Below, piece after piece: positions 50,333 through 57,461 of a DNA stretch of 64,000 nt. Positions within the stretch are counted from its first letter, which is position 1. Each line of letters starts with the position of its first letter. The translations under genes were made by a program, and so were the position numbers. The DNA lies in IMG/VR virus record IMGVR_UViG_3300037086_000458, positions 22,090 through 86,089 of that record; one strand, 5' to 3'. The notes beneath the pieces were generated by a model. The model was not told where the DNA came from. It saw only the letters and a list, made by a program, of their open reading frames with translations, and searched no databases. The DNA is from a virus.

Positions 50333-51570
50333 CCACGGGCCTTGTGCCCGTGGATGAATCGAGTCATTAAATAGTTTAAAATAAACCTTATATTTTGTGT
50401 AAAACAGAGTATATTACTATCAAATGCGCAAAACCTTTAAATATCGTCTATACCCTACAAGACTTCAGATAACCAAGATGAATAATATCCTGGAACTGAC
50501 TCGTTGGGTATACAATGAAACCCTTGCGCTTCGAAAAAACGCCTGGGAGTCTGAAAAGAAATCCATCTCTTTGTATGATACTGCTAATCATCTTCCTATT
50601 TGGAAATCTCAGAGACCAGAACTTCATGATGTACACTCTCAAATTTTGCAGAATGCTCAAATCAGAGTAGACCTTGCTTTTAAAGCTTTCTGGAAAAGAT
50701 GTAAACAAGGTCAGAAACCAGGATTTCCTCGCTTCAAAGGAAAAGGCTGGTATGACTCTTTTACTTATCCTCAGTCTGGCTTCAGACTTCATCCTGACGG
50801 GGTATATCTTTCTAAGATCGACCGTGTCAAGATTGTTCTTCATAGACCGCTCGAAGGGAAAATTAAAACCTGTACCGTTAAAAAGACTCCTACAGGAAAA
50901 TGGTATGTATATTTTTCCTGTATAGTTGAAACTCCTGAGCCTCTTCCAAAAACTGGTAAGATAGTTGGAATAGATTTGGGTCTTATCACTTATGTTCAAT
51001 GTTCTGATGGGACTAAAATTGATAAGCCTCGATTTTTTAATGAAGAGAAAAAATCTCTTGCTCAGGCCAAGCGGCGTGAGAATATAACTTTTAAAGCCAA
51101 ACATAAAAGAGTTTTGGCTATGATCCACGAGAGGATAAAAAACAAGAGAGAGGATTTTTGTCATAAGACTTCCAAGAAACTTGTAGATAAATATGATTTC
51201 ATTGCTCATGAAGACCTTAACGTTAAAAATCTTATTGAGAAAAAAGAAAATAGTAAAAATATCTCTGATGCCGCTTGGTCTACGCTGATCCAATACATGA
51301 CCGCCAAGGCTGAAAGTGCCGGGCGGATCATAGTAGCAGTAGACCCAAGGGGTACATCTCAGAGATGTTCCCAATGTGGGACTGATGTTCCTAAGAGTCT
51401 TGAAGTTCGAGTACATCATTGTCCTCATTGTGGTTTCAAAACTGGCAGAGATTTAAACTCTGCCTTAGAGATACTCAGACTTGGGATGAAGTCTGTTGAG
51501 CGACCATTGCATCGCCGCAAGGCGTGTGCAGCGGTCTGACTCATGGAAGCCACGGGGCTTGTCCCCGTGG
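50333..51570 (+). mobile_element. IS605-family-type tnpB element (no tnpA) with matching palindromic ends
   Basis: The left palindrome CCACGGGC-CTTGT-GCCCGTGG (50333-50353) and right palindrome CCACGGGG-CTTGT-CCCCGTGG (51550-51570) share the same loop and almost the same stem, bracketing a single tnpB gene. IS200/IS605 elements carry such subterminal hairpins. There is no TnpA transposase, so it depends on one in trans or is immobile. TTAC lies 10 bases left of the first hairpin, at 50320-50323, and could be the target-adjacent motif. The exact ends cannot be fixed from one copy. Confidence 0.75.
50424..51539 (+). CDS. tnpB: TnpB RNA-guided nuclease (IS605 OrfB family)
   Basis: The 371-residue protein has the TnpB layout: an N-terminal helix-turn-helix part (MRKTFKYRLYPTRLQ), a RuvC-like domain with D184 in VGIDLGL, E263 in AHEDLNV and D343 in GRDLNSA, and a zinc ribbon (C315, C318, C333, C336). 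All catalytic and zinc positions are intact, so it should be active. TnpB cuts DNA guided by an RNA made from the element's right end, which here would overlap the 3' end of the gene and the hairpin at 51550-51570. Confidence 0.9.
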   Translation: MRKTFKYRLYPTRLQITKMNNILELTRWVYNETLALRKNAWESEKKSISLYDTANHLPIWKSQRPELHDVHSQILQNAQIRVDLAFKAFWKRCKQGQKPGFPRFKGKGWYDSFTYPQSGFRLHPDGVYLSKIDRVKIVLHRPLEGKIKTCTVKKTPTGKWYVYFSCIVETPEPLPKTGKIVGIDLGLITYVQCSDGTKIDKPRFFNEEKKSLAQAKRRENITFKAKHKRVLAMIHERIKNKREDFCHKTSKKLVDKYDFIAHEDLNVKNLIEKKENSKNISDAAWSTLIQYMTAKAESAGRIIVAVDPRGTSQRCSQCGTDVPKSLEVRVHHCPHCGFKTGRDLNSALEILRLGMKSVERPLHRRKACAAV

Positions 51571-51599
51571 AGCATTCACTTTTATGCTATATTAACTAT

Positions 51600-53501
51600 A
51601 TGACAAAACCAGGACCAAAAATCCCAGATATTTCAGATGAGATATTAACTAAGCTCCTTGTAGAGGATAAAAAAACAGATAAGGAAGCTGCAGCTATTTT
51701 AAATGTTAGTAGGAATACTATCGCCAGGTCCCGCAACAGGTTGAATATCCCAATAAAGCCAAAGTGTAAAAAATCAGAGTTCACATCAGAACAGGATGAA
51801 TATTTAAAAAAATTATATATTGAAGAATCAAAAAATGATTATGAAGTGGCAAGTTTGTTACACATAGGAAGAACCCGTTTAATGTGCTGGCGAAGAAAAA
51901 ATAATATTAAATCAAAAACTAATAAAAAAGATCTGCCTAATAATATATGTTCTGAAATCAAATCTAAATTGCAAAATGGAGAAACTTTAACAGTTATAGG
52001 AAAATCTTTAAATGTAAAAGGATATTCTATAGCTCGTTTGTTAAAAAGAAATAATTATGAAACAGGATTTAGTATTAGATCAAGCCCACCAGGTATTCTT
52101 GATTATTCTCTTTCAACTACACAAGAATCTGTATTAATGGGAGAAATGTTTGGGGATGGAGGCCTTGTTAAAGGGGGTCCCGCCACAGCTTATTATCAGT
52201 GTGGGCATAGTATAGAACAGAAAGATTTTGTTAACTGGAAATATGATATTTTTTATCCTTTGAGTTGCAGGAAAAAAGAGAATGCTAACACCATAACTAT
52301 GGCTACATGGTCAAATAAATCTCTTTTTAATTACTGGAAATGGTTTTATCCTACTGGTAGAGGGGATAAGGTTTTATTACCTGAAATGATATCTAAGCTG
52401 GATTGGCTTAGTCTTGCTGTTTGGTTTATGGGTGATGGGGCAAGAGATCGTAAACAAGTAAGATTTTCTGTAGGAAAAGATCAAAATTTAATTCCTGTTG
52501 TAGAATCTATGAATCAAAAATTTGGAAACATGTTTGAAGCTTGCCTGTATGAAAAGGAGTGGTTTTTAAAAATTCGAGATAATGAATCATTTTTTAAAGA
52601 AATATCCCCTTATTTATTACCCTATTTTTCTTATAAGATTCCTTGTGCTACACCTATAATTAATAAACTCAACTCATCAAAAAAATGTCACCAGAAAATA
52701 ATGAAGGAAGAGAAGTTAGAAGCTGATCTTAAAAATTTGTCTTTTGATCCTAAAACTTGCCCTATTGATGAATATATTTTTTCTAAAGAAGATTTTTCTG
52801 ATGAAATCAAAGAATTTTTAAAATCATATGAGTGGCTTAAATCTGTTGGTGTTTCTTCTAAGTGGTGTTTTACAATGCGTTTAAAAGGTCATTTAGCTGG
52901 CGTACAAATACTGAATGAGCCAGCTGCTTATAGTAAATTATTAGACACGGTTAGTATGAAATTAGAATGCCTTGTTCAGAGGGGTTGTACGGTATCATGG
53001 GCACATCAGCATTTAGGGAGTAAGATGTTGATGGCTTCTGTGAATTGGATGGTACAGAATACTGAAAAGAGATTATTTGTTGGATATGCTGATCCGGCTG
53101 CAGCAGAGGTTGGGATAATTTATCAGGCGACAAATTTTAAATATTTAGGGGAAAATTTTGGTGGAAATTGTCTTTACAAGCATCCTACGTATAGAAATGG
53201 AAAAGAGTTTTCGGCCCATTCTTTAAAAAGGACTAGTATTTTTAAGGCTTGGTGCAAACAAAATAGTATCGCTATTGAATCATCTTGGATTAAGTCTAAT
53301 GGATTTAAAGATTTGAAACAGATACCCGTGGACATTAAAAATTCCTGGTATGATTGGGCTAAAAAATTAATATCAGAGTCTGAAAAAATTAAAATTTCTT
53401 TAAAAGGAAAATATGTTTTATTAAGGGGTAGAGATCGACGAGAGCATAAAATTTTAAATTCTTTGTTTAAAGTAAAGACATTCCCTTATCCTAAAAGATA
53501 A
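51600..53501 (+). CDS. Helix-turn-helix / LAGLIDADG endonuclease / Mom-like acyltransferase fusion
   Basis: From the ATG at 51600 (a longer frame starts at 51543 inside the IS hairpin region) the 633 residues divide into three parts. The first 150 hold three tandem HTH units (KEAAAILNVSRNTIARSR, YEVASLLHIGRTRLMCW and VIGKSLNVKGYSIARLL). Residues 175-370 carry two LAGLIDADG motifs (VLMGEMFGDGGL and SLAVWFMGDGAR). The last 220 match the Mom/GNAT pattern (GHLAGVQILNEP, FVGYADPAAAEVGIIYQ). Mom modifies adenine in phage Mu DNA. No intein splice ends are visible, so this looks like a true fusion. Confidence 0.6.
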   Translation: MTKPGPKIPDISDEILTKLLVEDKKTDKEAAAILNVSRNTIARSRNRLNIPIKPKCKKSEFTSEQDEYLKKLYIEESKNDYEVASLLHIGRTRLMCWRRKNNIKSKTNKKDLPNNICSEIKSKLQNGETLTVIGKSLNVKGYSIARLLKRNNYETGFSIRSSPPGILDYSLSTTQESVLMGEMFGDGGLVKGGPATAYYQCGHSIEQKDFVNWKYDIFYPLSCRKKENANTITMATWSNKSLFNYWKWFYPTGRGDKVLLPEMISKLDWLSLAVWFMGDGARDRKQVRFSVGKDQNLIPVVESMNQKFGNMFEACLYEKEWFLKIRDNESFFKEISPYLLPYFSYKIPCATPIINKLNSSKKCHQKIMKEEKLEADLKNLSFDPKTCPIDEYIFSKEDFSDEIKEFLKSYEWLKSVGVSSKWCFTMRLKGHLAGVQILNEPAAYSKLLDTVSMKLECLVQRGCTVSWAHQHLGSKMLMASVNWMVQNTEKRLFVGYADPAAAEVGIIYQATNFKYLGENFGGNCLYKHPTYRNGKEFSAHSLKRTSIFKAWCKQNSIAIESSWIKSNGFKDLKQIPVDIKNSWYDWAKKLISESEKIKISLKGKYVLLRGRDRREHKILNSLFKVKTFPYPKR

Positions 53502-53522
53502 ATTTAATAATTTTACTTCATC

Positions 53523-53556
53523 AAAAGGCAGAGACCACCAAATCCCTGCCTTTTTT
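53523..53556 (+). terminator. Terminator after the HTH/LAGLIDADG/Mom-like gene
   Basis: AAAAGGCAG (53523-53531) pairs with CTGCCTTTT (53546-53554), with a T-run to 53556. It ends the transcript that carries the endonuclease-fusion gene. Confidence 0.8.
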
Positions 53557-53585
53557 GTTAACCTTCTAATTTTATATCCTTGACT

Positions 53586-53777
53586 ATGAATGAAAAAGTA
53601 TTAGAAAGAGATCTTAATTCTATAGCTTTTAAATATAAAAATATTCCTATGGATTGTGATGTTATAGAACAGTCCTATATAAATGAGATGGCCAATCTTC
53701 TTGTTGATTCATCGGTAGATGGAGAAGAATTTTATTCAATAATGAAATTCTTTAAAACTTTCCAGGAAGATGAGTAA
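53586..53777 (+). CDS. Small hypothetical protein
   Basis: The 63-residue protein is acidic and helical (RDLNSIAFKYKNIPM, YINEMANLLVDSSVDGEEF). I use the ATG at 53586. A TTG six bases earlier is the only longer option, and no clear ribosome binding site is seen, so confidence is moderate. Confidence 0.45.
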   Translation: MNEKVLERDLNSIAFKYKNIPMDCDVIEQSYINEMANLLVDSSVDGEEFYSIMKFFKTFQEDE

Positions 53778-53807
53778 TATCCTTTTAATAAATCTACCTT
53801 CTATATT

Positions 53808-54497
53808 ATGCTTAAACCAATAGCCTCTCATATCCGTATTGTTTCCGCAAAAATAAAAGAGAAATCTGAAGATGACCGTATTTATGAGGAAATTAAAGAC
53901 GAATATAATGTCACGGTATTACCTGGAAATAAAATAGAAAACGTAAAGAAGCTGTATGAAGCTTTAAAGAAGCTTCCTACGCAGTTAGTAAGAGATTGCA
54001 AAATAGTGACGATGGATTTTAAGGATTTGGGCCCTTCTAAAGAATTCTACCCTAATCACGGTCGATATCAAAGGGGAATCCTTACTTTAAATGAGAGGAT
54101 ACTTAAAGATACTTCTGTGGAAGTAGATAAACAGACTAATAAGAAAGCTACTAAGTTTGAGCATACTTATTATCACGAGTTAGGTCATGGTTTTGATGAA
54201 AAGAAGCATGAGAGAGATAAATGGTTAAGCCTGAAGGATGATTGGCTTGAATTATCAGGGTGGTCTGAAAGCCCTAAACCAGGATATAAAAGATTAATTA
54301 TTAGAGAAGAGGGTGCTCCAGAATTAAAGGGAGAGTGGTATTATTCTCCTGATGCAAAGTTTTCAAGGTTCTATGGTAAGCGTAATCCGTGGGATGACTT
54401 CGCAGACTCTTTTTCGTATATGGTAGCGGGTTTGAAAAGTTATCTGCCTCATAACAAAAGAAAATATTTTGATGATCTTTTAAAAGAATATTATTAG
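53808..54497 (+). CDS. Zinc metallopeptidase-like protein (HExxH)
   Basis: The 229-residue protein has TYYHELGHGFDEK, an HExxH zinc site, with a third ligand candidate in NPWDDFADSFSYM about 60 residues later, as in compact gluzincins related to the anthrax lethal-factor C-domain type. The N-terminal 115 residues are mixed alpha/beta. It lies just before a holin-like gene. It could be a virion-linked peptidase or part of lysis, but the substrate is unknown. Confidence 0.62.
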   Translation: MLKPIASHIRIVSAKIKEKSEDDRIYEEIKDEYNVTVLPGNKIENVKKLYEALKKLPTQLVRDCKIVTMDFKDLGPSKEFYPNHGRYQRGILTLNERILKDTSVEVDKQTNKKATKFEHTYYHELGHGFDEKKHERDKWLSLKDDWLELSGWSESPKPGYKRLIIREEGAPELKGEWYYSPDAKFSRFYGKRNPWDDFADSFSYMVAGLKSYLPHNKRKYFDDLLKEYY

Positions 54498-54537
54498 AAG
54501 CCATATTTAGATTCACTTTAACATATTGGAGGATTTT

Positions 54538-54819
54538 ATGAAGATTCTGAAGACACTTATTTTGAAGGCAGAGGGTGGTTTTTCTTGGACTAAGTTTTTT
54601 TATTGGGTAACTACAATATGTGGTATAGTAACTCTGCTTCCTGGTGAAATGACACAGTTAGGTTTAACTGTTGCACCAAAAATTCAGCATTTAGTAGTTG
54701 TAGCCGGTATGGTATCTTTTTTGATTGCTGGTATCAGGAATAGGAATGCATCGTCTGTGATACCTGATCCTACACCTGTTGCACCAGCTGAACCTGTAAA
54801 AGAAGAACCTAAAGCTTAA
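54538..54819 (+). CDS. Holin-like small membrane protein
   Basis: The start ATG at 54538 has GGAGG five bases upstream, which decides it over an in-frame codon at 54526. The 93-residue product has two hydrophobic segments (FFYWVTTICGIVTLLPG and HLVVVAGMVSFLIAGI) separated by a short loop and a charged, Pro-rich C-terminal tail. This topology fits class II holins. No endolysin is adjacent unless the peptidase at 53808 serves that role, so the call is tentative. Confidence 0.45.
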   Translation: MKILKTLILKAEGGFSWTKFFYWVTTICGIVTLLPGEMTQLGLTVAPKIQHLVVVAGMVSFLIAGIRNRNASSVIPDPTPVAPAEPVKEEPKA

Positions 54820-54833
54820 ATTTTATAATGTAT

Positions 54834-54865
54834 TTGAAGGAAGAGCGTAATGACTCTTCCTTCAA
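54834..54865 (+). other. Perfect 12-bp hairpin without T-run
   Basis: TTGAAGGAAGAG (54834-54845) pairs perfectly with 54854-54865 around CGTAATGA. It is followed by TAAAAAATTG, not by a T-run, so it is not a standard terminator. It could be an RNA-processing or stability element between the holin-like gene and the next gene at 54884. Confidence 0.5.
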
Positions 54866-54883
54866 TAAAAAATTGTATAAATT

Positions 54884-56266
54884 ATGCCTAACATATCAAA
54901 ATATAAAAGTAAGCCTAACTGGATGTCCGACTGTATGAGAATTAATAAAAGTGAAGGCAAAAAAAATGACCAAAGTTTAGCAATCTGTTTGTCCCAATGG
55001 AGACAGAAGCATAGGGGGAAAGATGCATCGGATTATTCTAAATATCTGGAATTTTCTCCAGGTAATGGTTTAGAATATTATGTACTAAGGATACCCAAAG
55101 ATGCCACTCCTCCTAAAGAAGGGGATTCTTTAAAACTAAATGGAGTTGATGTTATAGTCCATTCTGTAAGTACTCCTGATGATATTCGTAAAGGTAGAGG
55201 TGGACCTGCTGCTGATAGCTTAGAAAAGGCAGGCATAGGTTGGGATGTTAATTGTTTGCCTAAAGGTCATAAATGGCTTAAGCAAGCCGGTTACTTTTCT
55301 TCTTTAATGATTAGAATCGCTGATGATTTTCAGGTGGATATAGATAAAGCTAAAGAAGAGGGTCTTCCTTCAGTTTTTCTCGGAGGATATTGTGAGGATG
55401 GTAATAAATGGCGTGAGGAGATAAAAAAAGAGTTCAAGGAAGACTTTTTATTTATAGATCCTTACGATCCAGATTGGGAAGCAGAAGATAATATTTATAA
55501 TGAATTAGCAGCAATTTTAAATGTCGATCATGTTATATTCTACAGAGGCGGAAGAGGTACGGAAAAAGAAAAAGAATTTATGAAGAATACAGACAGTGAC
55601 TATAAAAGCTTTGGTAATTTAAATGAGTTGAAAGATTACTTAAAATCATTATCATTCCGTGTAGCTAAAAAAGCATGTATTTCTGCTTATTTGAGAAAGA
55701 TAGCTTCTCATATAATAGAAGTTAAAAAAATAAGCAAAGTTGCAAAACTAAATGGCTCTTATGATTATTCAAGTTTGCAGATACAGTTACCCGAAGATTT
55801 ATCAGAATCAGTTGTTACTTGGGGTAAAGATAACATCCCTGAGGAGCTCCTTCATAATAATGAGAAAGAAACTAAAGGGCGAGAGGATGATATTCATGTT
55901 ACATTAATTTTTGGTATTGAAAGCCCTGATTATACTGAATCAGAGGAAATATTAGAGAAAGAAAAGTCTTTTGATATTCGATTAGGCCTTGTTACAGCTT
56001 TTAAAGATGATCCAGATTATGATGTTATTAAAATAGATGTTGAATCGTCAAAACTTCATCAACTTCATTATAAATTAAGAGATAAGATTAAAGTTAATAT
56101 AACGCATCCAAGTTATTTTCCTCATATTACTGTTGCGTATGTTAAAAAGGATTCATCAGATAATTTAATAGGTAATGATTTTTTTAGAGGTAAAAAATTT
56201 ATTGTAAGTAATGTTGTATTTAGTTCTAAAAACGGTAATAAAAAAGTTATAGAAATTGGTAGATAA
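54884..56266 (+). CDS. Nucleoside deoxyribosyltransferase-like domain fused to 2H phosphoesterase
   Basis: The 460-residue protein has a short N-terminal element (MSDCMRINKSEGKKNDQ) and a middle domain at 160-225 (PSVFLGGYCEDGNKWREE, FIDPYDPDWEAEDNI, NELAAILNVDHVIFYRGG) matching the nucleoside deoxyribosyltransferase fold. The C-terminal domain carries two H-x-T motifs, DDIHVTLIFG (H338) and FPHITVAYV (H414), of 2H phosphoesterases. 2H enzymes cleave cyclic or 2'-5' phosphodiesters, and the phage anti-CBASS protein Acb1 is one. The combination suggests nucleotide-signal destruction or salvage. This is inference. Confidence 0.6.
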   Translation: MPNISKYKSKPNWMSDCMRINKSEGKKNDQSLAICLSQWRQKHRGKDASDYSKYLEFSPGNGLEYYVLRIPKDATPPKEGDSLKLNGVDVIVHSVSTPDDIRKGRGGPAADSLEKAGIGWDVNCLPKGHKWLKQAGYFSSLMIRIADDFQVDIDKAKEEGLPSVFLGGYCEDGNKWREEIKKEFKEDFLFIDPYDPDWEAEDNIYNELAAILNVDHVIFYRGGRGTEKEKEFMKNTDSDYKSFGNLNELKDYLKSLSFRVAKKACISAYLRKIASHIIEVKKISKVAKLNGSYDYSSLQIQLPEDLSESVVTWGKDNIPEELLHNNEKETKGREDDIHVTLIFGIESPDYTESEEILEKEKSFDIRLGLVTAFKDDPDYDVIKIDVESSKLHQLHYKLRDKIKVNITHPSYFPHITVAYVKKDSSDNLIGNDFFRGKKFIVSNVVFSSKNGNKKVIEIGR

Positions 56267-56310
56267 TATCCGTATCAAATTACATCCAAATTAAATGGAA
56301 GGGGTAGATT

Positions 56311-57450
56311 ATGAGTACCTGTAAGGCAATTGATGAATTTAGAGCCAACTTAGATGGCGGAGTAAATCCAGTTTTGGTTAAGAAGGGGACAGTCTTTACC
56401 TATGATGGAAACTTTATGGAAGTTCAGGGTTCTGATGGTGTTGTAAAAAAAGGCAGTGTCCCGATGCTTAAGAGTCAGTTAAATGAATGGTACATTGAAC
56501 TTGAAGGATCTAAGCCCGTTGTGACAGCTCAGGATGCTCCTCAAGTTGAACCAGTACCTCAGGCTGCTCCTCAGCCCGTTAAGCCTGAAATAGCCCATGC
56601 TAAAGAGGTTGTAGATAGCAGTGCAGTAGGAAGTGATAACCTTGGCGAGCTTATTGAGAAATATGAGATTAAATCAGGTCTTAGGGATAGACCTTCTCCG
56701 ACTATTATAGATGATGATGCTACCATAGTTCGTCAGGTTACAAAAACTGCGGGTGAGAGTAAGACTCGGAATACTTCAGGAGTGCAACTTGAGGATTCTG
56801 AAGTTGGAAAAAGGACCGTAGTGTCTCATGAAGAGCGTCTTGTTAAAACTACTCAATATGCTCCTAATCCAACTGTTGATCCTTCGGAGCCAAGGAAGCA
56901 GCGTACTATAGTACGAGACTCAGAAGGTGTTGTAGTTAAAAAGACTTCTGAGAAAGCTATCTTCAGGAATGAAATACATCAAAATAAGATTGTTGAAAAA
57001 AGTGAAGTTTCTGTTGAAGAGGGTGTTGTTAAAGAAGCTTCTTATGCACAGAATAAACCTACGGATGTTGGTTCAACTACACAAGCCCAGGTAGCTTCTA
57101 AACAGTCTGCTGAAAAAAGAGCAGCTGAAAATATAGCAAAGAGAACAAAGCAGGTTTCCGGAGATCAGGATGGGATAGTAGTTGGAAAGGTTAGAAAAGA
57201 TAAAAGTGTAGAAGTTACAGGGGATGGGTTTGTTTCTAAACTTTCTGTAGGTGTGAATGAAGAAAAAATGGGTGAAGTTGAATTCGGTAATAATTCAGAA
57301 GGCGATATCGATGGGATAATTGGAGGAGATGCTGTTGTTTCCGGAGGCGGGATGATTAATGCAGCGGATGCCTCGGATGAAGGTACTGTTGTTAGCTCTT
57401 CAAGCAAAAACGATGATGTTGATATAGGTGATATCATTGAAGGTATTTAA
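56311..57450 (+). CDS. Hypothetical virion-region protein, largely disordered
   Basis: The 379-residue protein has an ordered start (FRANLDGGVNPVLVKKG, EVQGSDGVVKKGSVPM), then a long Val/Lys/Ser/Thr-rich chain with many short V-x-K repeats and an acidic Gly-rich end. AGGGG precedes the ATG. No family is recognised. Its composition suits a filamentous or linker structural protein. Confidence 0.55.
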   Translation: MSTCKAIDEFRANLDGGVNPVLVKKGTVFTYDGNFMEVQGSDGVVKKGSVPMLKSQLNEWYIELEGSKPVVTAQDAPQVEPVPQAAPQPVKPEIAHAKEVVDSSAVGSDNLGELIEKYEIKSGLRDRPSPTIIDDDATIVRQVTKTAGESKTRNTSGVQLEDSEVGKRTVVSHEERLVKTTQYAPNPTVDPSEPRKQRTIVRDSEGVVVKKTSEKAIFRNEIHQNKIVEKSEVSVEEGVVKEASYAQNKPTDVGSTTQAQVASKQSAEKRAAENIAKRTKQVSGDQDGIVVGKVRKDKSVEVTGDGFVSKLSVGVNEEKMGEVEFGNNSEGDIDGIIGGDAVVSGGGMINAADASDEGTVVSSSSKNDDVDIGDIIEGI

Positions 57451-57461
57451 AAAGGCTTAAA

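Noticed and set aside
50448-51428. Long open frame of 326 codons on the minus strand across tnpB
   Set aside because: It is antisense to a TnpB protein with every catalytic and zinc residue in place, has no ribosome binding site and no recognisable protein features.
51543-51599. N-terminal extension of the HTH/LAGLIDADG/Mom-like protein
   Set aside because: The first 19 codons lie in the right palindrome of the TnpB element and read unlike the rest of the protein. The ATG at 51600 starts the recognisable region.
51600-53501. Second intein
   Set aside because: LAGLIDADG motifs are present, but there is no N-terminal Cys/Ser block A, no block B and no His-Asn splice end before the C-terminal domain.
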